A DNA stretch of 64,000 nucleotides. It comes from Chitinophagaceae bacterium. Lineage in GTDB: Bacteria; Bacteroidota; Bacteroidia; Chitinophagales; Chitinophagaceae. Under the pieces are notes generated by a model, which was not told the DNA's origin, searched no databases, and saw only the letters and a list, made by a program, of their open reading frames with translations. The stretch lies in NCBI GenBank assembly GCA_004028765.1, contig SAIX01000066.1:1-64000 (forward strand), read 5' to 3'. The position numbers and the translations under genes were made by a program. This document shows, one piece after another, positions 1 through 10,120 of the stretch (positions are counted from its first letter, which is position 1; each line of letters starts with the position of its first letter).

Positions 1-1523
1 CCTGTGAATGAAAGATCAGCATAATACAAAGCAGTTAATCCATTTACGGTTTTCCCATTGTTTGTTGTGTGCAAAAAAGAAGCCGGTACCACAGCATCTA
101 TGGTTTCCTGCCTGCCGGGACCTGGTGCAAAACGAAGAACTGTTTTATTCCCAAGTTTCTCTCCTATTCCCTGCAGGATAGATATTTTATTATTACCCGG
201 GCCGCTGTATCCACCAAGTCTTGCCTCAATGGCATCGGTGCCGATCACAGCGATCTTATTGATCGATTTGGAAAGCGGTAATTGCTTTAGATCGTTCTTC
301 AATAAAACAATCGATTTGGTGGCCGCTTCTTTTGCAATGGCTTTGTGTTGCGATCCATCATTTACCTGTGATGGATCGATATATGGGTTTTCAAATAAGC
401 CGAGTTCCATCTTTGCAGTCAGCACCCGTTTCACGGCATCATCGATCCTTTGCGCAGGAATGGAGCCATTGAGAAAAGGCGGGATGAACAGTTTATAATG
501 ATCATAATCCGTCTGAAAAATCACATCGAGCCCGTTTGTGATCGCTTTCTTTCCGGCATCTGCATAATCGCTGGCGGTAAAATGCAATACATTGGCACCA
601 CCCACGGCACTGGCATCGGATATCACAAATCCTTTAAAACCCCATTCTTTTTTTAACAGCTGATTCAGCAGGCGGTCGCTGGCAGTAGCGGGAATCCCAT
701 CAACAGAATTGTAGGATGTCATGATGGATCTTGCACCTGCTTTTTGTAGGGCCATTTTAAATGGAGGCAGGTATACTTCCTGCATCAGCCGGTCGTTAAA
801 ATGGATCGGGTAACTGTCGCGTCCGCCATCGCCCACATTTGCGAGAAAATGTTTGGGTGTGGCGATAATGCCGTTTTTTTCAAGGGAAGAAATATAGGCA
901 TAGCCCATCAACGAAGAAAGAAAAGGATCTTCCCCATAGGTTTCTTCGGTTCTTCCCCAGCGAACATCAGATGCAATATTGATCACCGGCGATAATATCT
1001 GACGGATGCCTCTGCTCTTTGTTTCTGCAGCAATGGCAGAAGCCACTTTCCGCATCACAGAAGTATCCCAGGTAGCTGCCAGTGCGATCGACTGGGGAAA
1101 AGCCGTTGCATTGGCTCGGACCAATCCATGCAATGCTTCATCAAAAGCAATGATAGGAATACCGAGGCGGCTATGCTCCACAAAAAAACGCTGGATCCGG
1201 TTGATCTTTGCAGCAAGTGCTTTGGCATCATCACGGGTATTATATTGCAATAACTGGTTAGCAGCACCACCGGATGAACTTGCGCTCACTTGTAATCCAA
1301 AAATACCATGCGCATATTTTGCAGAATCTATTCCCGGTTCACCCGGTATCATAAATAACTGCCAGAATTTTTCTTCAGGCGTCATCCGCTTCAGCAGGTC
1401 GGCTACCCTGGTTGCAATCGGTAGTTTGGGATTTTTATAAGGCAGTGATCCCTGCGCAGATGTTTCAATCCAGGTCAATCCAAATAATAAAACACCAAAG
1501 TATTTTTTACTGCTGAATCGCAT
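1..1523 (-). CDS. Glycoside hydrolase family 3 (beta-glucosidase/beta-N-acetylhexosaminidase-like), C-terminal part outside window
   Basis: Reverse-strand reading from ATG at 1523 is open to the window edge: MRFSSKKYFGVLLFG...LGIPIIAFDEALHGL...FPQSIALAATWD...ATPKHFLANVGDGGRDSYPIHF...GFKGFVISDASAV; GH3 signature motifs. Missing from the ORF track because it is truncated. Confidence 0.9.
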   Translation of the reverse strand, partial: MRFSSKKYFGVLLFGLTWIETSAQGSLPYKNPKLPIATRVADLLKRMTPEEKFWQLFMIPGEPGIDSAKYAHGIFGLQVSASSSGGAANQLLQYNTRDDAKALAAKINRIQRFFVEHSRLGIPIIAFDEALHGLVRANATAFPQSIALAATWDTSVMRKVASAIAAETKSRGIRQILSPVINIASDVRWGRTEETYGEDPFLSSLMGYAYISSLEKNGIIATPKHFLANVGDGGRDSYPIHFNDRLMQEVYLPPFKMALQKAGARSIMTSYNSVDGIPATASDRLLNQLLKKEWGFKGFVISDASAVGGANVLHFTASDYADAGKKAITNGLDVIFQTDYDHYKLFIPPFLNGSIPAQRIDDAVKRVLTAKMELGLFENPYIDPSQVNDGSQHKAIAKEAATKSIVLLKNDLKQLPLSKSINKIAVIGTDAIEARLGGYSGPGNNKISILQGIGEKLGNKTVLRFAPGPGRQETIDAVVPASFLHTTNNGKTVNGLTALYYADLSFT

Positions 1524-1526
1524 CCC

Positions 1527-2126
1527 TCAGAGTTTATTTTTTAGTTGATCTTTCACACCGCTCTCCCATTCTTTACGCAAAATGCTCAGTACAATACTGT
1601 CGCGCCGCAACCCATTCGCTTTGATGGTATTACTCCGCAGGATCCCCTCAACAGTACAACCAATACTTTTCATCGCTGCAATACTTTTTTCATTGGTGGC
1701 ATCGGCCCTGAATTCAACCCTTTCCATCCCGATGGTTTCAAATGCGAATTGCAGCAGCAGAAATTTGCAATGCTTATTCAGCCCCGTTCCCTGGAATTTC
1801 TTTCCATACCAGGTATAGCCAAGCTGCAGTGTTTTGTGCGTTAACTGGATATCGTAAAAGCGGGTGCTGCCGGCATATTCCTTTGTTCGTTTGTCGAAAA
1901 CAATAAACGGATATTCTTTTCCCTGTTTCCTGGCAGAAATGGTTGCTTTTATATACGCTTCGAGATTTTCTTTGCCTGCCACTGGCACAAGTGAATAATT
2001 CCATAACTCAGGTTCGTTTTCAGAAAAATGCAGCAGATTCCCGCAATCATTTTCGGTCAAAGGCCGCAATAAAACGCAATTATCTTCCAGGGTATGATCC
2101 CTGGTCAAATCAAAGACGGGTTCCAT
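1527..2126 (-). CDS. GNAT family N-acetyltransferase (RimJ/RimL-like)
   Basis: MEPVFDLTRDHTLEDNCVLLRPLTENDC...GYTWYGKKFQGTGLNKHCKFLLLQFAFE...RVEFRADATNEKSIAAMKSIGCTVEGILR; internal ATG at 2126 preferred over the track start. Confidence 0.9.
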   Translation of the reverse strand: MEPVFDLTRDHTLEDNCVLLRPLTENDCGNLLHFSENEPELWNYSLVPVAGKENLEAYIKATISARKQGKEYPFIVFDKRTKEYAGSTRFYDIQLTHKTLQLGYTWYGKKFQGTGLNKHCKFLLLQFAFETIGMERVEFRADATNEKSIAAMKSIGCTVEGILRSNTIKANGLRRDSIVLSILRKEWESGVKDQLKNKL

Positions 2127-2230
2127 AATAAATATTCTTCTTTTTTTACCTGCACATTCACAATGCAAATGACGTTGCTTTCCATCAAATTAAGTAAACT
2201 TGTTCTTTATTTTAAACCAATCATTTTTTT

Positions 2231-4069
2231 ATGTGTGGAATCGTTGGCTATACCGGGCACAGAGAAGCATTTCCGGTAATCGTTAAAGGATTAAAAAGAC
2301 TGGAATATCGTGGATACGATAGTTCCGGCGTTGCCCTGCTGAACAACGGGCAACTGAATGTATACAAGAAAAAGGGGAAGGTTTCGGAAATGGAGGAATC
2401 GGTGATCGGGAAAGACCTTCACTCACACATTGGCATTGGCCATACCCGCTGGGCCACGCATGGTGAACCGAGCGACAGAAACGCGCACCCGCATCAATCG
2501 CAAAGCGGTGAACTTGCGATGATCCACAACGGCATCATCGAGAATTATGCGCAGATCAAACAGGAACTGCTTGCAAAGGGCTATACTTTTAAAAGTGATA
2601 CCGATACCGAGGTATTGCTGAATTTTATTGAAGACATCAAAAAAAACAATAACTGCGGCCTCGAAGAAGCTTTGCGTATTGCATTAAAACGAATTGTCGG
2701 TGCTTATTGTATCCTGCTGATCTCGCCGGAAGACCCCGAAACCATTATCGCCGCAAGAAAAGGAAGCCCGCTTGTGATCGGGATCGGGAAAGGCGAACAT
2801 TTCCTCGCCAGCGATGCATCCCCTATTATTGAATACACCAAAGAAGTGGTGTATGTGAACGATTACGAGATTGCTATTATCCGTCCCGATGAACTGATCC
2901 TGAAAAATCTCGGTAACGAAAAACAGACTCCCTTTATACAAAAGCTGGATATGGAACTGGCAGCCATTGAAAAAGGCGGCTACGAACATTTCATGCTGAA
3001 AGAAATACATGAACAGCCTGATACGATCTTCGATTGTTTGCGTGGCCGTTTGCTGGTTCAGACCGGACAGATCATGATGGGTGGTATCGAAAACAACCTG
3101 GATGCATTTATTCATGCACAGCGTATCATCATTGTTGCCTGCGGCACAAGCTGGCATGCCGGTCTGATTGCCGAATACCTGATCGAAGAACTTTGCCGCA
3201 TACCTGTTGAAGTGGAATATGCATCCGAATTCCGCTACCGCAACCCAGTGATCAATAAAGGAGATGTGATCATTGCGATCTCACAAAGCGGTGAAACAGC
3301 CGATACACTCGTAGCACTCGAAAGTGCAAAAGAAAAAGGTGCATTTATTTTCGGCGTGGTGAATGCAGTGGGAAGCAGTATCGCAAGACTGAGCCATGGC
3401 GGCGCTTACACACACTCCGGCCCTGAGATCGGTGTGGCCAGTACCAAAGCATTTACCGGTCAGCTGGCTGTTCTGTCAATGATGGCTTTAAAGATCGGCC
3501 GCGCAAAAGGTACATTAGATGAAAAACGTTACCTGCAACTGATGCAGGACCTGGAAACCATTCCGGAAAAAGTAAAAGAGATCCTGAACGACACATCCAA
3601 TATTGAACGCATCGCAGAAAAATACAAAGATGCCAGTGATTTTCTTTTCCTGGGGCGCGGATATAATTTCCCTGTGGCACTTGAAGGTGCGCTGAAACTG
3701 AAAGAGATCTCCTATATCCATGCTGAAGGGTACCCTGCTGCCGAAATGAAACATGGGCCCATTGCACTGGTGGATGAAAAACTGCCGGTTGTATTTGTCG
3801 CTACAAAGGACTCTTATTATGAGAAGATCGTTTCGAATGTGCAGGAGATCAAAGCGAGAAAAGGGAAAGTGATCGCTGTTGCCACTACAGGAGATGAGAT
3901 CATTCCCGGCATGGCCGATGATGTCATGTTTGTACCCGATGCAGACGAAACCATCGCTCCATTGCTGAGTGTGGTACCGTTGCAGTTGCTCAGTTATTTT
4001 GTAGGCAAAGCAAAAGGGTTTGATGTAGACAAACCACGGAACCTTGCCAAGAGTGTAACTGTTGAATAA
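2231..4069 (+). CDS. glmS: Glutamine--fructose-6-phosphate aminotransferase (isomerizing)
   Basis: MCGIVGYTGHREAFPVIVKGLKRLEYRGYDSSG; two SIS domains; C-terminal KPRNLAKSVTVE. Confidence 0.98.
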   Translation: MCGIVGYTGHREAFPVIVKGLKRLEYRGYDSSGVALLNNGQLNVYKKKGKVSEMEESVIGKDLHSHIGIGHTRWATHGEPSDRNAHPHQSQSGELAMIHNGIIENYAQIKQELLAKGYTFKSDTDTEVLLNFIEDIKKNNNCGLEEALRIALKRIVGAYCILLISPEDPETIIAARKGSPLVIGIGKGEHFLASDASPIIEYTKEVVYVNDYEIAIIRPDELILKNLGNEKQTPFIQKLDMELAAIEKGGYEHFMLKEIHEQPDTIFDCLRGRLLVQTGQIMMGGIENNLDAFIHAQRIIIVACGTSWHAGLIAEYLIEELCRIPVEVEYASEFRYRNPVINKGDVIIAISQSGETADTLVALESAKEKGAFIFGVVNAVGSSIARLSHGGAYTHSGPEIGVASTKAFTGQLAVLSMMALKIGRAKGTLDEKRYLQLMQDLETIPEKVKEILNDTSNIERIAEKYKDASDFLFLGRGYNFPVALEGALKLKEISYIHAEGYPAAEMKHGPIALVDEKLPVVFVATKDSYYEKIVSNVQEIKARKGKVIAVATTGDEIIPGMADDVMFVPDADETIAPLLSVVPLQLLSYFVGKAKGFDVDKPRNLAKSVTVE

Positions 4070-4102
4070 TCATTTACAGATGCTGAACTTAGACTGAAAC
4101 AA

Positions 4103-6328
4103 ATGCAGCAGAACAAGATCTCCAAAACGCCGCTGGATACACTGGGATACCAATTCATCAGCAGCGAATACCTTCCCAAAGGAAAGAACGAATATTACCT
4201 GCGCAATATGCAAAACCGGAACGGTATCCATTACCGGATGCTGACGGCTTTTGAAATTGAGATGCTGGTGCGGAATGGGAATAGCTGTGATAACTGGAAC
4301 CATTTTCTGGTATCCGATGCATTTAACCCCGAACTGGTTAAGAACTGCAAGTTTTACGGGCTCGTACGCATCGGCAAACTGGAGCCTTTTTATATGGGCT
4401 TCAGCGACCTGAAAGCACCGGTAGGTTTGTACAACTCCACCATCATCAGTTGCGATTTTGGCGACAATGTAGTGATCGATAACGTGAACTATCTCTCCCA
4501 TTACATTATCGGCAGCGAAGTGATCATCACCAACGTGAATGAAATGGTGACCACCAACCACGCCAAATTTGGAAACGGGATCATCAAAGAAGGGGAAAGC
4601 GAAGAAGTGCGCATCTGGATGGAGCTTTGCAATGAAAACACCGGCCGCAAAGTGATGCCCTTTAACGGCATGCTTGCCGGCGATGCTTATCTCTGGAGCC
4701 GTTACCGCGATGACAAAAAATTACAGGATAAATTCAAAACATTCACCGAGCAGAAATTTGATAACCGCAGGGGTTATTATGGAAAAGTGGGCGACAGAAC
4801 GGTGATCAAAAACTGTAAGATCATCAAAGATGTCTGGGTGGGAAGTGATGCCTATTTCAAAGGCGCCAATAAACTAAAAAACCTCACTGTAAATTCGGGG
4901 CCCGAAGGGCTGACACAGATTGGTGAGGGTTGTGAAATTGTAAATGGCATTATCGGATATGGCTGCCGATTGTTTTATGGTATCAAGGCAGTGCGTTTTA
5001 TCATGGCTTCACATTCGCAGTTAAAATATGGTGCCCGATTGATCAACTCCTACCTCGGTAATAATGCCACCATCTCCTGCTGCGAGGTCCTGAATTCGCT
5101 CATCTTCCCCGCGCACGAGCAACACCACAACAATTCATTTTTGTGCGCGGCATTGGTAATGGGGCAGAGCAATATCGCCGCAGGCGCCACCATCGGCTCC
5201 AACCACAACAGTCGGGGTGCAGATGGTGAGATTGTGATGGGGCGTGGTTTCTGGCCGGGCTTATGTGTTAGCCTCAAACACAATTCGAGGTTCGCCAGCT
5301 ATACCATTCTTACCAAAGGCGATTATCCTGCCGAACTCGATATCCCGTTTCCGTTTTCACTTGTGAATCATGATGTATCGAAAGACCGTATCGTGATCAT
5401 GCCCGGGTATTGGTTTATGTACAATATGTATGCACTGGCACGGAATTCCTGGAAATACATTGACAGGGACAAAAGAACCGAACGCATCCAGCATATCGAA
5501 TACGATTTTCTTGCACCCGATACCGTGAATGAAATGTTCCGCGCAATGCCCCTGATGGAAACCGCTGTAGGCAAAGCATATCAAGCAGCAGGCCACACAG
5601 CCGCACCACTTTCGGATGCAACCGATACCGGTAAGTTTCTGCTCAAATCCAATGACCCGGTTGTAAACCAACTGACAGTGATCGCAGAGAATATTGAGAA
5701 CAGTAAGCGGAAAAACATCCTGATCAAAACAGGAAGTGCTTACCAGATGTACCAGCAGTTTATCCTCTACTATGGGGGCAATCATTTATTGCAACTGATC
5801 AAAGAGAAAAAAATCACCTCTGTTGAAGATCTCAGGAAAGTGTTACCCGCTTCTGTTTCGCGGAACGAATGGGTGAATGCAGGCGGGCAACTGATCCCTG
5901 AAAATGAGATTGCGCTGCTGAAAGAAAAGATCAAATCGGGTAAAATCAGTTCCTGGGAATCAATCCACGATTTCTATCGCCAGCAGGGACAGAAATATGC
6001 CACACTCAAACAAAACCATGCACTGGCTTCGCTTGCAGAGATCACAGGCATTCGCCTGAAAAAAATAGATGCTCAGCAATTAAACAGTTTATTGAATAAC
6101 CTGGTGAGTACAAAAGAATGGATCACCCATGCGATTTATGATGCAAGGGCGAAAGATTACCAGAACCCCTTCCGTAAAATGGTGTATGAAAACAAGGCGG
6201 AGATGAACGAAGTGATAGGGAAACTGGAAGACAATGGCTTTATCCGCGAACAGCAGGAAGAACTGAAACAATTCAAAAAAGAGATCGCATCTATCAAAAG
6301 GAAATTCGGGCTAAATACCAAACGCTGA
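4103..6328 (+). CDS. DUF4954-like protein with left-handed beta-helix repeats
   Basis: 741 aa with hexapeptide-like repeats (NSTIISCDFGDNVVIDNVNYLSHYIIGSEVIITNV) and a C-terminal helical region. Confidence 0.75.
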   Translation: MQQNKISKTPLDTLGYQFISSEYLPKGKNEYYLRNMQNRNGIHYRMLTAFEIEMLVRNGNSCDNWNHFLVSDAFNPELVKNCKFYGLVRIGKLEPFYMGFSDLKAPVGLYNSTIISCDFGDNVVIDNVNYLSHYIIGSEVIITNVNEMVTTNHAKFGNGIIKEGESEEVRIWMELCNENTGRKVMPFNGMLAGDAYLWSRYRDDKKLQDKFKTFTEQKFDNRRGYYGKVGDRTVIKNCKIIKDVWVGSDAYFKGANKLKNLTVNSGPEGLTQIGEGCEIVNGIIGYGCRLFYGIKAVRFIMASHSQLKYGARLINSYLGNNATISCCEVLNSLIFPAHEQHHNNSFLCAALVMGQSNIAAGATIGSNHNSRGADGEIVMGRGFWPGLCVSLKHNSRFASYTILTKGDYPAELDIPFPFSLVNHDVSKDRIVIMPGYWFMYNMYALARNSWKYIDRDKRTERIQHIEYDFLAPDTVNEMFRAMPLMETAVGKAYQAAGHTAAPLSDATDTGKFLLKSNDPVVNQLTVIAENIENSKRKNILIKTGSAYQMYQQFILYYGGNHLLQLIKEKKITSVEDLRKVLPASVSRNEWVNAGGQLIPENEIALLKEKIKSGKISSWESIHDFYRQQGQKYATLKQNHALASLAEITGIRLKKIDAQQLNSLLNNLVSTKEWITHAIYDARAKDYQNPFRKMVYENKAEMNEVIGKLEDNGFIREQQEELKQFKKEIASIKRKFGLNTKR

Positions 6329-6372
6329 ATGCAAAACGCTTAACGCAGGACCCACGTTAAGCGTTTTGCATT
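6319..6372. repeat. Heptad palindrome, GC-core family
   Basis: CAAACGC|TGAATGC|AAAACGC|TTAACGC then an 18-bp perfect inverted repeat AATGCAAAACGCTTAACG/CGTTAAGCGTTTTGCATT. Confidence 0.9.
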
Positions 6373-6387
6373 GAATTTTCTTCCATC

Positions 6388-6984
6388 TTAAAACCGCAGC
6401 CCGATACCACCCTGTATCTGCTGGTTCTTCCATTTATCTTTATTGTCGATATCGTTGATGTTCTGCAAACCGATATTGTAACGGGCATAAATACGCAGGA
6501 TCTTAAAGTTGAGCTGAACACCTCCTACCATTGAAAAATCGCCGTTCTTAAATGCAGATTGCCCGTTCTGGAGAAGGGTCTTATCCTCTTTTAACAGGAT
6601 ACCGAATTGCGGGCCTGCATTCAGTGTAAGAAACCCACCCAGCATATTGTACCGGAGTAGCAGCGGGATACTCAGGTAATCAAGTTTGATCTGCTCATTT
6701 CCGTTGAACAGCGGGTTCACGCCGGTTGTATACACCGTATTAAAACTGGAAGGTTTGCTGCTGGTCTGGTTCCAGAGCACTTCCGGTTGGATCCCCCATT
6801 TTTTATTGAACTCGATTTCCATAAATCCGCCAAAATGATACGACAGATCGAATCCATCATTAAAGGATTTACCTTCGATCTTATTCAGGTTGGTGCCTGC
6901 CTTGATACCAACTTTTACTCCCTGGGCCTGGGTACCGGTTATGAACAATGTCAAAACCATGACTGTCAGAATTACGCGCTTCAT
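6388..6984 (-). CDS. Outer membrane beta-barrel (porin family/PorT-like) protein
   Basis: Signal peptide MKRVILTVMVLTLFITGTQAQ then GVKVGIKAGTNLNKI...; ends GGIGLRF. Confidence 0.8.
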   Translation of the reverse strand: MKRVILTVMVLTLFITGTQAQGVKVGIKAGTNLNKIEGKSFNDGFDLSYHFGGFMEIEFNKKWGIQPEVLWNQTSSKPSSFNTVYTTGVNPLFNGNEQIKLDYLSIPLLLRYNMLGGFLTLNAGPQFGILLKEDKTLLQNGQSAFKNGDFSMVGGVQLNFKILRIYARYNIGLQNINDIDNKDKWKNQQIQGGIGLRF

Positions 6985-7040
6985 ACAAATTGTTTTGTTT
7001 ACAGAATCTATTCAAGCACCGTGCCAAAATACAGAACTGT

Positions 7041-7937
7041 TTAAAAATCAAACCCCGCAGTAAGTCCGAAAATAGCGTTCCACTGGCTTTCCGATTTTGG
7101 TACGGTATAATCGAGCACCAACTGCGGCTGCAGGTAAAACTTACCTACGCTGTATTCAAAATCAAAATACAGGCTGATATATTGTAAGGCAAATTTACTC
7201 GCCGTTGTGCTGCCTGCCAGTGTAGCGGCACGTTTGTTGGAAGTAAACCTGGCCAGCTTCGAACCCAAGAGGTTGGCACCATACGTATTGGTGCCTGTTA
7301 TAGCCATGACTGTCGGTGTAAAACTGATCGCATCATCGCTGGAAAATACAGAACCGAGATCAAACACATGCTTCACAGAACTCAGGATACTGATATCATG
7401 CACTTTTGTGGTTTTGCTTACGGTTCTGCGTTGTGTGGTAAGCACATCTTTCTGTGTTCCCGCCGCATAATTCACAGCCAGTGTTGGTACCAGGAAACCA
7501 GGCTTGTATGTGAGGTAACCATAAAATTCATTTTTAAGCGGGCTTATGTAAAATCCTGTGGAATCTTTGGTGATATACCGGGTATAACTGAGCCCACCTC
7601 CCCAAGTTTTGCCCTTGTTAAAATCAAACCCGGGGGTAATGGCTGTTTGATAAAGTGAAAAACTGCCAAGGTCCTGTGTAAGCATGCCCAATACAGAAAG
7701 ATTCAACCCAAATGGGGAAAAATAGCCGGTGCCGACCGAATAAAAAAGTTTCGACTGGGGCTGGTCGTTTGTATTACTGGTTTTTGGGCTGAAATAGCCA
7801 TTCGATACGCCGGCATTTACATCAAAATAGCCGGAGGCAGAATCTTCTTTTTCTTTTTCGGTTTTATTGCCGGTTTGCGCGGGCAAATGTAAAACCAGCC
7901 CCAGCAGGAGCATAACGGTTATGCAGCGGTAAAACAT
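7041..7937 (-). CDS. Predicted outer-membrane/secreted hypothetical protein
   Basis: Signal peptide MFYRCITVMLLLGLVLHLPAQ; beta-rich, C-terminal Phe (GLTAGFDF). Confidence 0.6.
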   Translation of the reverse strand: MFYRCITVMLLLGLVLHLPAQTGNKTEKEKEDSASGYFDVNAGVSNGYFSPKTSNTNDQPQSKLFYSVGTGYFSPFGLNLSVLGMLTQDLGSFSLYQTAITPGFDFNKGKTWGGGLSYTRYITKDSTGFYISPLKNEFYGYLTYKPGFLVPTLAVNYAAGTQKDVLTTQRRTVSKTTKVHDISILSSVKHVFDLGSVFSSDDAISFTPTVMAITGTNTYGANLLGSKLARFTSNKRAATLAGSTTASKFALQYISLYFDFEYSVGKFYLQPQLVLDYTVPKSESQWNAIFGLTAGFDF

Positions 7938-7990
7938 ATTGAGGTTTTGATTGCCGGTTTGACGCCGGGTATTCCCGCAGGTTTAACGGG

Positions 7991-9247
7991 TCAGGCTTCC
8001 GATCTCAGTTCAATCACCGTGATCTCGGGCAAAATACCCACACGGCCCGGGTAGCCGATAAAACCAAATCCGCGGTTTACATAGAGTTTCTGCTTCCCCT
8101 CTTCATACAAACCCGCCCATTGCCGGTACATCCATTGCACCGGGCTCCATTTAAAATAAGGGTTCTCTATACCGAACTGCATACCATGTGTGTGGCCGGC
8201 AAGCATCAGGTCGATATCGCTATACAAGGGTTTTACTTCTGCATCCCAGTGACTCGGGTCATGGCTCATCAATATTTTGAAGGGGATCTTTTCCGTTCCG
8301 GGATAGGCTTCCTGCATTTTCCCGTATTTAGGGAACCGCCCTTTGGCACCCCAGTTTTCGATGCCCAGTAAAGCGATCTGCTGCTTGTCTTTTTCCAGCA
8401 ATACATGCTCATTCATCAATAAACGCCAACCCAGGTTCGCATGTACTGTTTTTAACCTGTCGAGGTTTTCTTTTTTCGCCTGCGGCGATGGCCAGGAAAC
8501 ATAATCACCATAGTCATGGTTACCCAGTGTACTGTAAACACCCATCGGCGCTTTTACCTTGCTGAATACGTCCATATACTCTTTCATCTCATCCGCACGG
8601 TCGTTCACCAGGTCGCCAGTAAACAATACCAGGTCGGCCTGCTGCTGCAATACCATTTCCACTCCCCTGTTCACCGCATTTTTATTCTGAAAACTTCCGC
8701 TGTGGATATCGCTGATATGTACAATACGCAACCCGTTAAAAGCCTTGGGAAGATTTGAAAAAGCAAGGCTGATTTTCTTTACCTGGTAATTGTATTTGTT
8801 ACTGAAGCCATAGAGAAGTGTTCCGAAAAGGCCACCGCCAAGTCCGAGCCCGAGCCAGCTCAAAAATGTGGACCGCGGGATGGCATTTTCATCGTTCAGG
8901 AAACGGGCGCCGCTATCGGGCAGCACTTTGCTTAGGAGAAAAAGCGAACCACGTCGAAGGTCATCCGTGAGAAAAATCACCGACCCTACCAGTTTTGCAA
9001 AGAAAAGCCCGACGAGTATCGCAAAAATATAATTCCGGAAAAGTTTTGAAGTTTGCAAAGCCTGTATATAGGGAAAAGAAAGCAAGGCAAGCAAGGTAAC
9101 GGCCGAAACCAGCCAGTAACCGATATGGATCGCTACGCGGAAACGTTCATTCGAGTTTTGGGTAACGGTTCTGAGTGCCTGGAAAACATACAAATCTAGC
9201 AGGAGCATGATCACCGCTATGATCCACCAGGTGCCGGAATTTCTCAT
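7991..9247 (-). CDS. Membrane-anchored metallophosphoesterase
   Basis: N-terminal TM segments; LRIVHISDIHSGSF, LVLFTGDLVND, YSTLGNHDYG, LMLAGHTHGMQ metallophosphoesterase motifs. Confidence 0.95.
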   Translation of the reverse strand: MRNSGTWWIIAVIMLLLDLYVFQALRTVTQNSNERFRVAIHIGYWLVSAVTLLALLSFPYIQALQTSKLFRNYIFAILVGLFFAKLVGSVIFLTDDLRRGSLFLLSKVLPDSGARFLNDENAIPRSTFLSWLGLGLGGGLFGTLLYGFSNKYNYQVKKISLAFSNLPKAFNGLRIVHISDIHSGSFQNKNAVNRGVEMVLQQQADLVLFTGDLVNDRADEMKEYMDVFSKVKAPMGVYSTLGNHDYGDYVSWPSPQAKKENLDRLKTVHANLGWRLLMNEHVLLEKDKQQIALLGIENWGAKGRFPKYGKMQEAYPGTEKIPFKILMSHDPSHWDAEVKPLYSDIDLMLAGHTHGMQFGIENPYFKWSPVQWMYRQWAGLYEEGKQKLYVNRGFGFIGYPGRVGILPEITVIELRSEA

Positions 9248-9407
9248 CGTTCAGGATTTATTGGTGTTGGGAGACGGACACAGGTAAAAAATATTGTATC
9301 CTGGTCATAAAAAAGCTCCCTGGTTACGTTAACAGCGATGGGATAAGATTGTTTCGGAAGATTTCCCCTAAAACGTATTTTTGACCACTTTTGAGCAAAA
9401 TTAACCT

Positions 9408-10088
9408 ATGCAGTTAACCTATTTCGGGCATTCCTGTTTCCAGGTGACCATCGGGGGTAAAAAAATACTTTTCGACCCTTTTATCACCTATAATGAACTG
9501 GCGAAGGATATTTCTGTGGATTCCATCAAAACGGATTATATCTTTCTTTCCCACGGCCATGCTGATCATATCGCCGATTGCATCTCTATCGCGAAAAGAA
9601 CGGGCTGCAAAGTTGTGGCCAGTTGGGAGATCCATGAATGGCTGAATAAAAACGGCATTGCCAATACCCACCCGATGAATACGGGCGGTAAATGGCAATT
9701 CGATTTTGGTACAGTGAAATGTGTGGTGGCGCAACACAGCAGCGGACTACCCGATGGCAGTTATGGCGGCAACCCGATGGGCTTCCTGTTTATGACAGGC
9801 GAAGGTAATTTTTATTACAGCGGCGATACGGCCCTTACGCTCGATATGCAACTGGTACCCACCTGGGCAACACCTGATTTTTGTGTATTGCCTTTGGGCG
9901 ACAATTTTACCATGGATGTAGCCGATGCGGTTCGGGCAGCTGCATTTGCAGGATGTAATAAAGTGATAGGCGTACATTACAACACCTTCGGGTTTATCAA
10001 AATAGATACCGAAGCGGCTAAAAAAACTTTTGAAAAGGCAGGAAAAGAATTATTGTTGCCTGCCATCGGGCAAAGCATTACAGTTTAA
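9408..10088 (+). CDS. UPF0173-type metal-dependent hydrolase (MBL fold)
   Basis: MQLTYFGHSCFQVTIGGKKILFDPFI...DYIFLSHGHADHIAD...YYSGDTALTLDM. Confidence 0.93.
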   Translation: MQLTYFGHSCFQVTIGGKKILFDPFITYNELAKDISVDSIKTDYIFLSHGHADHIADCISIAKRTGCKVVASWEIHEWLNKNGIANTHPMNTGGKWQFDFGTVKCVVAQHSSGLPDGSYGGNPMGFLFMTGEGNFYYSGDTALTLDMQLVPTWATPDFCVLPLGDNFTMDVADAVRAAAFAGCNKVIGVHYNTFGFIKIDTEAAKKTFEKAGKELLLPAIGQSITV

Positions 10089-10120
10089 TCATCATTTTTC
10101 AATCTGAGGAAATAAAAGAT

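Noticed and set aside
58-1440. Plus-strand ORFs at 58-498, 801-995 and 1006-1440
   Set aside because: Antisense to the GH3 gene, which is open on the minus strand across 1-1523.
2684-3157. 157-aa minus ORF inside glmS, plus similar antisense ORFs in DUF4954, kdsA, aconitase, smc and purM-like genes
   Set aside because: All overlap well-supported genes on the opposite strand and lack domain motifs.
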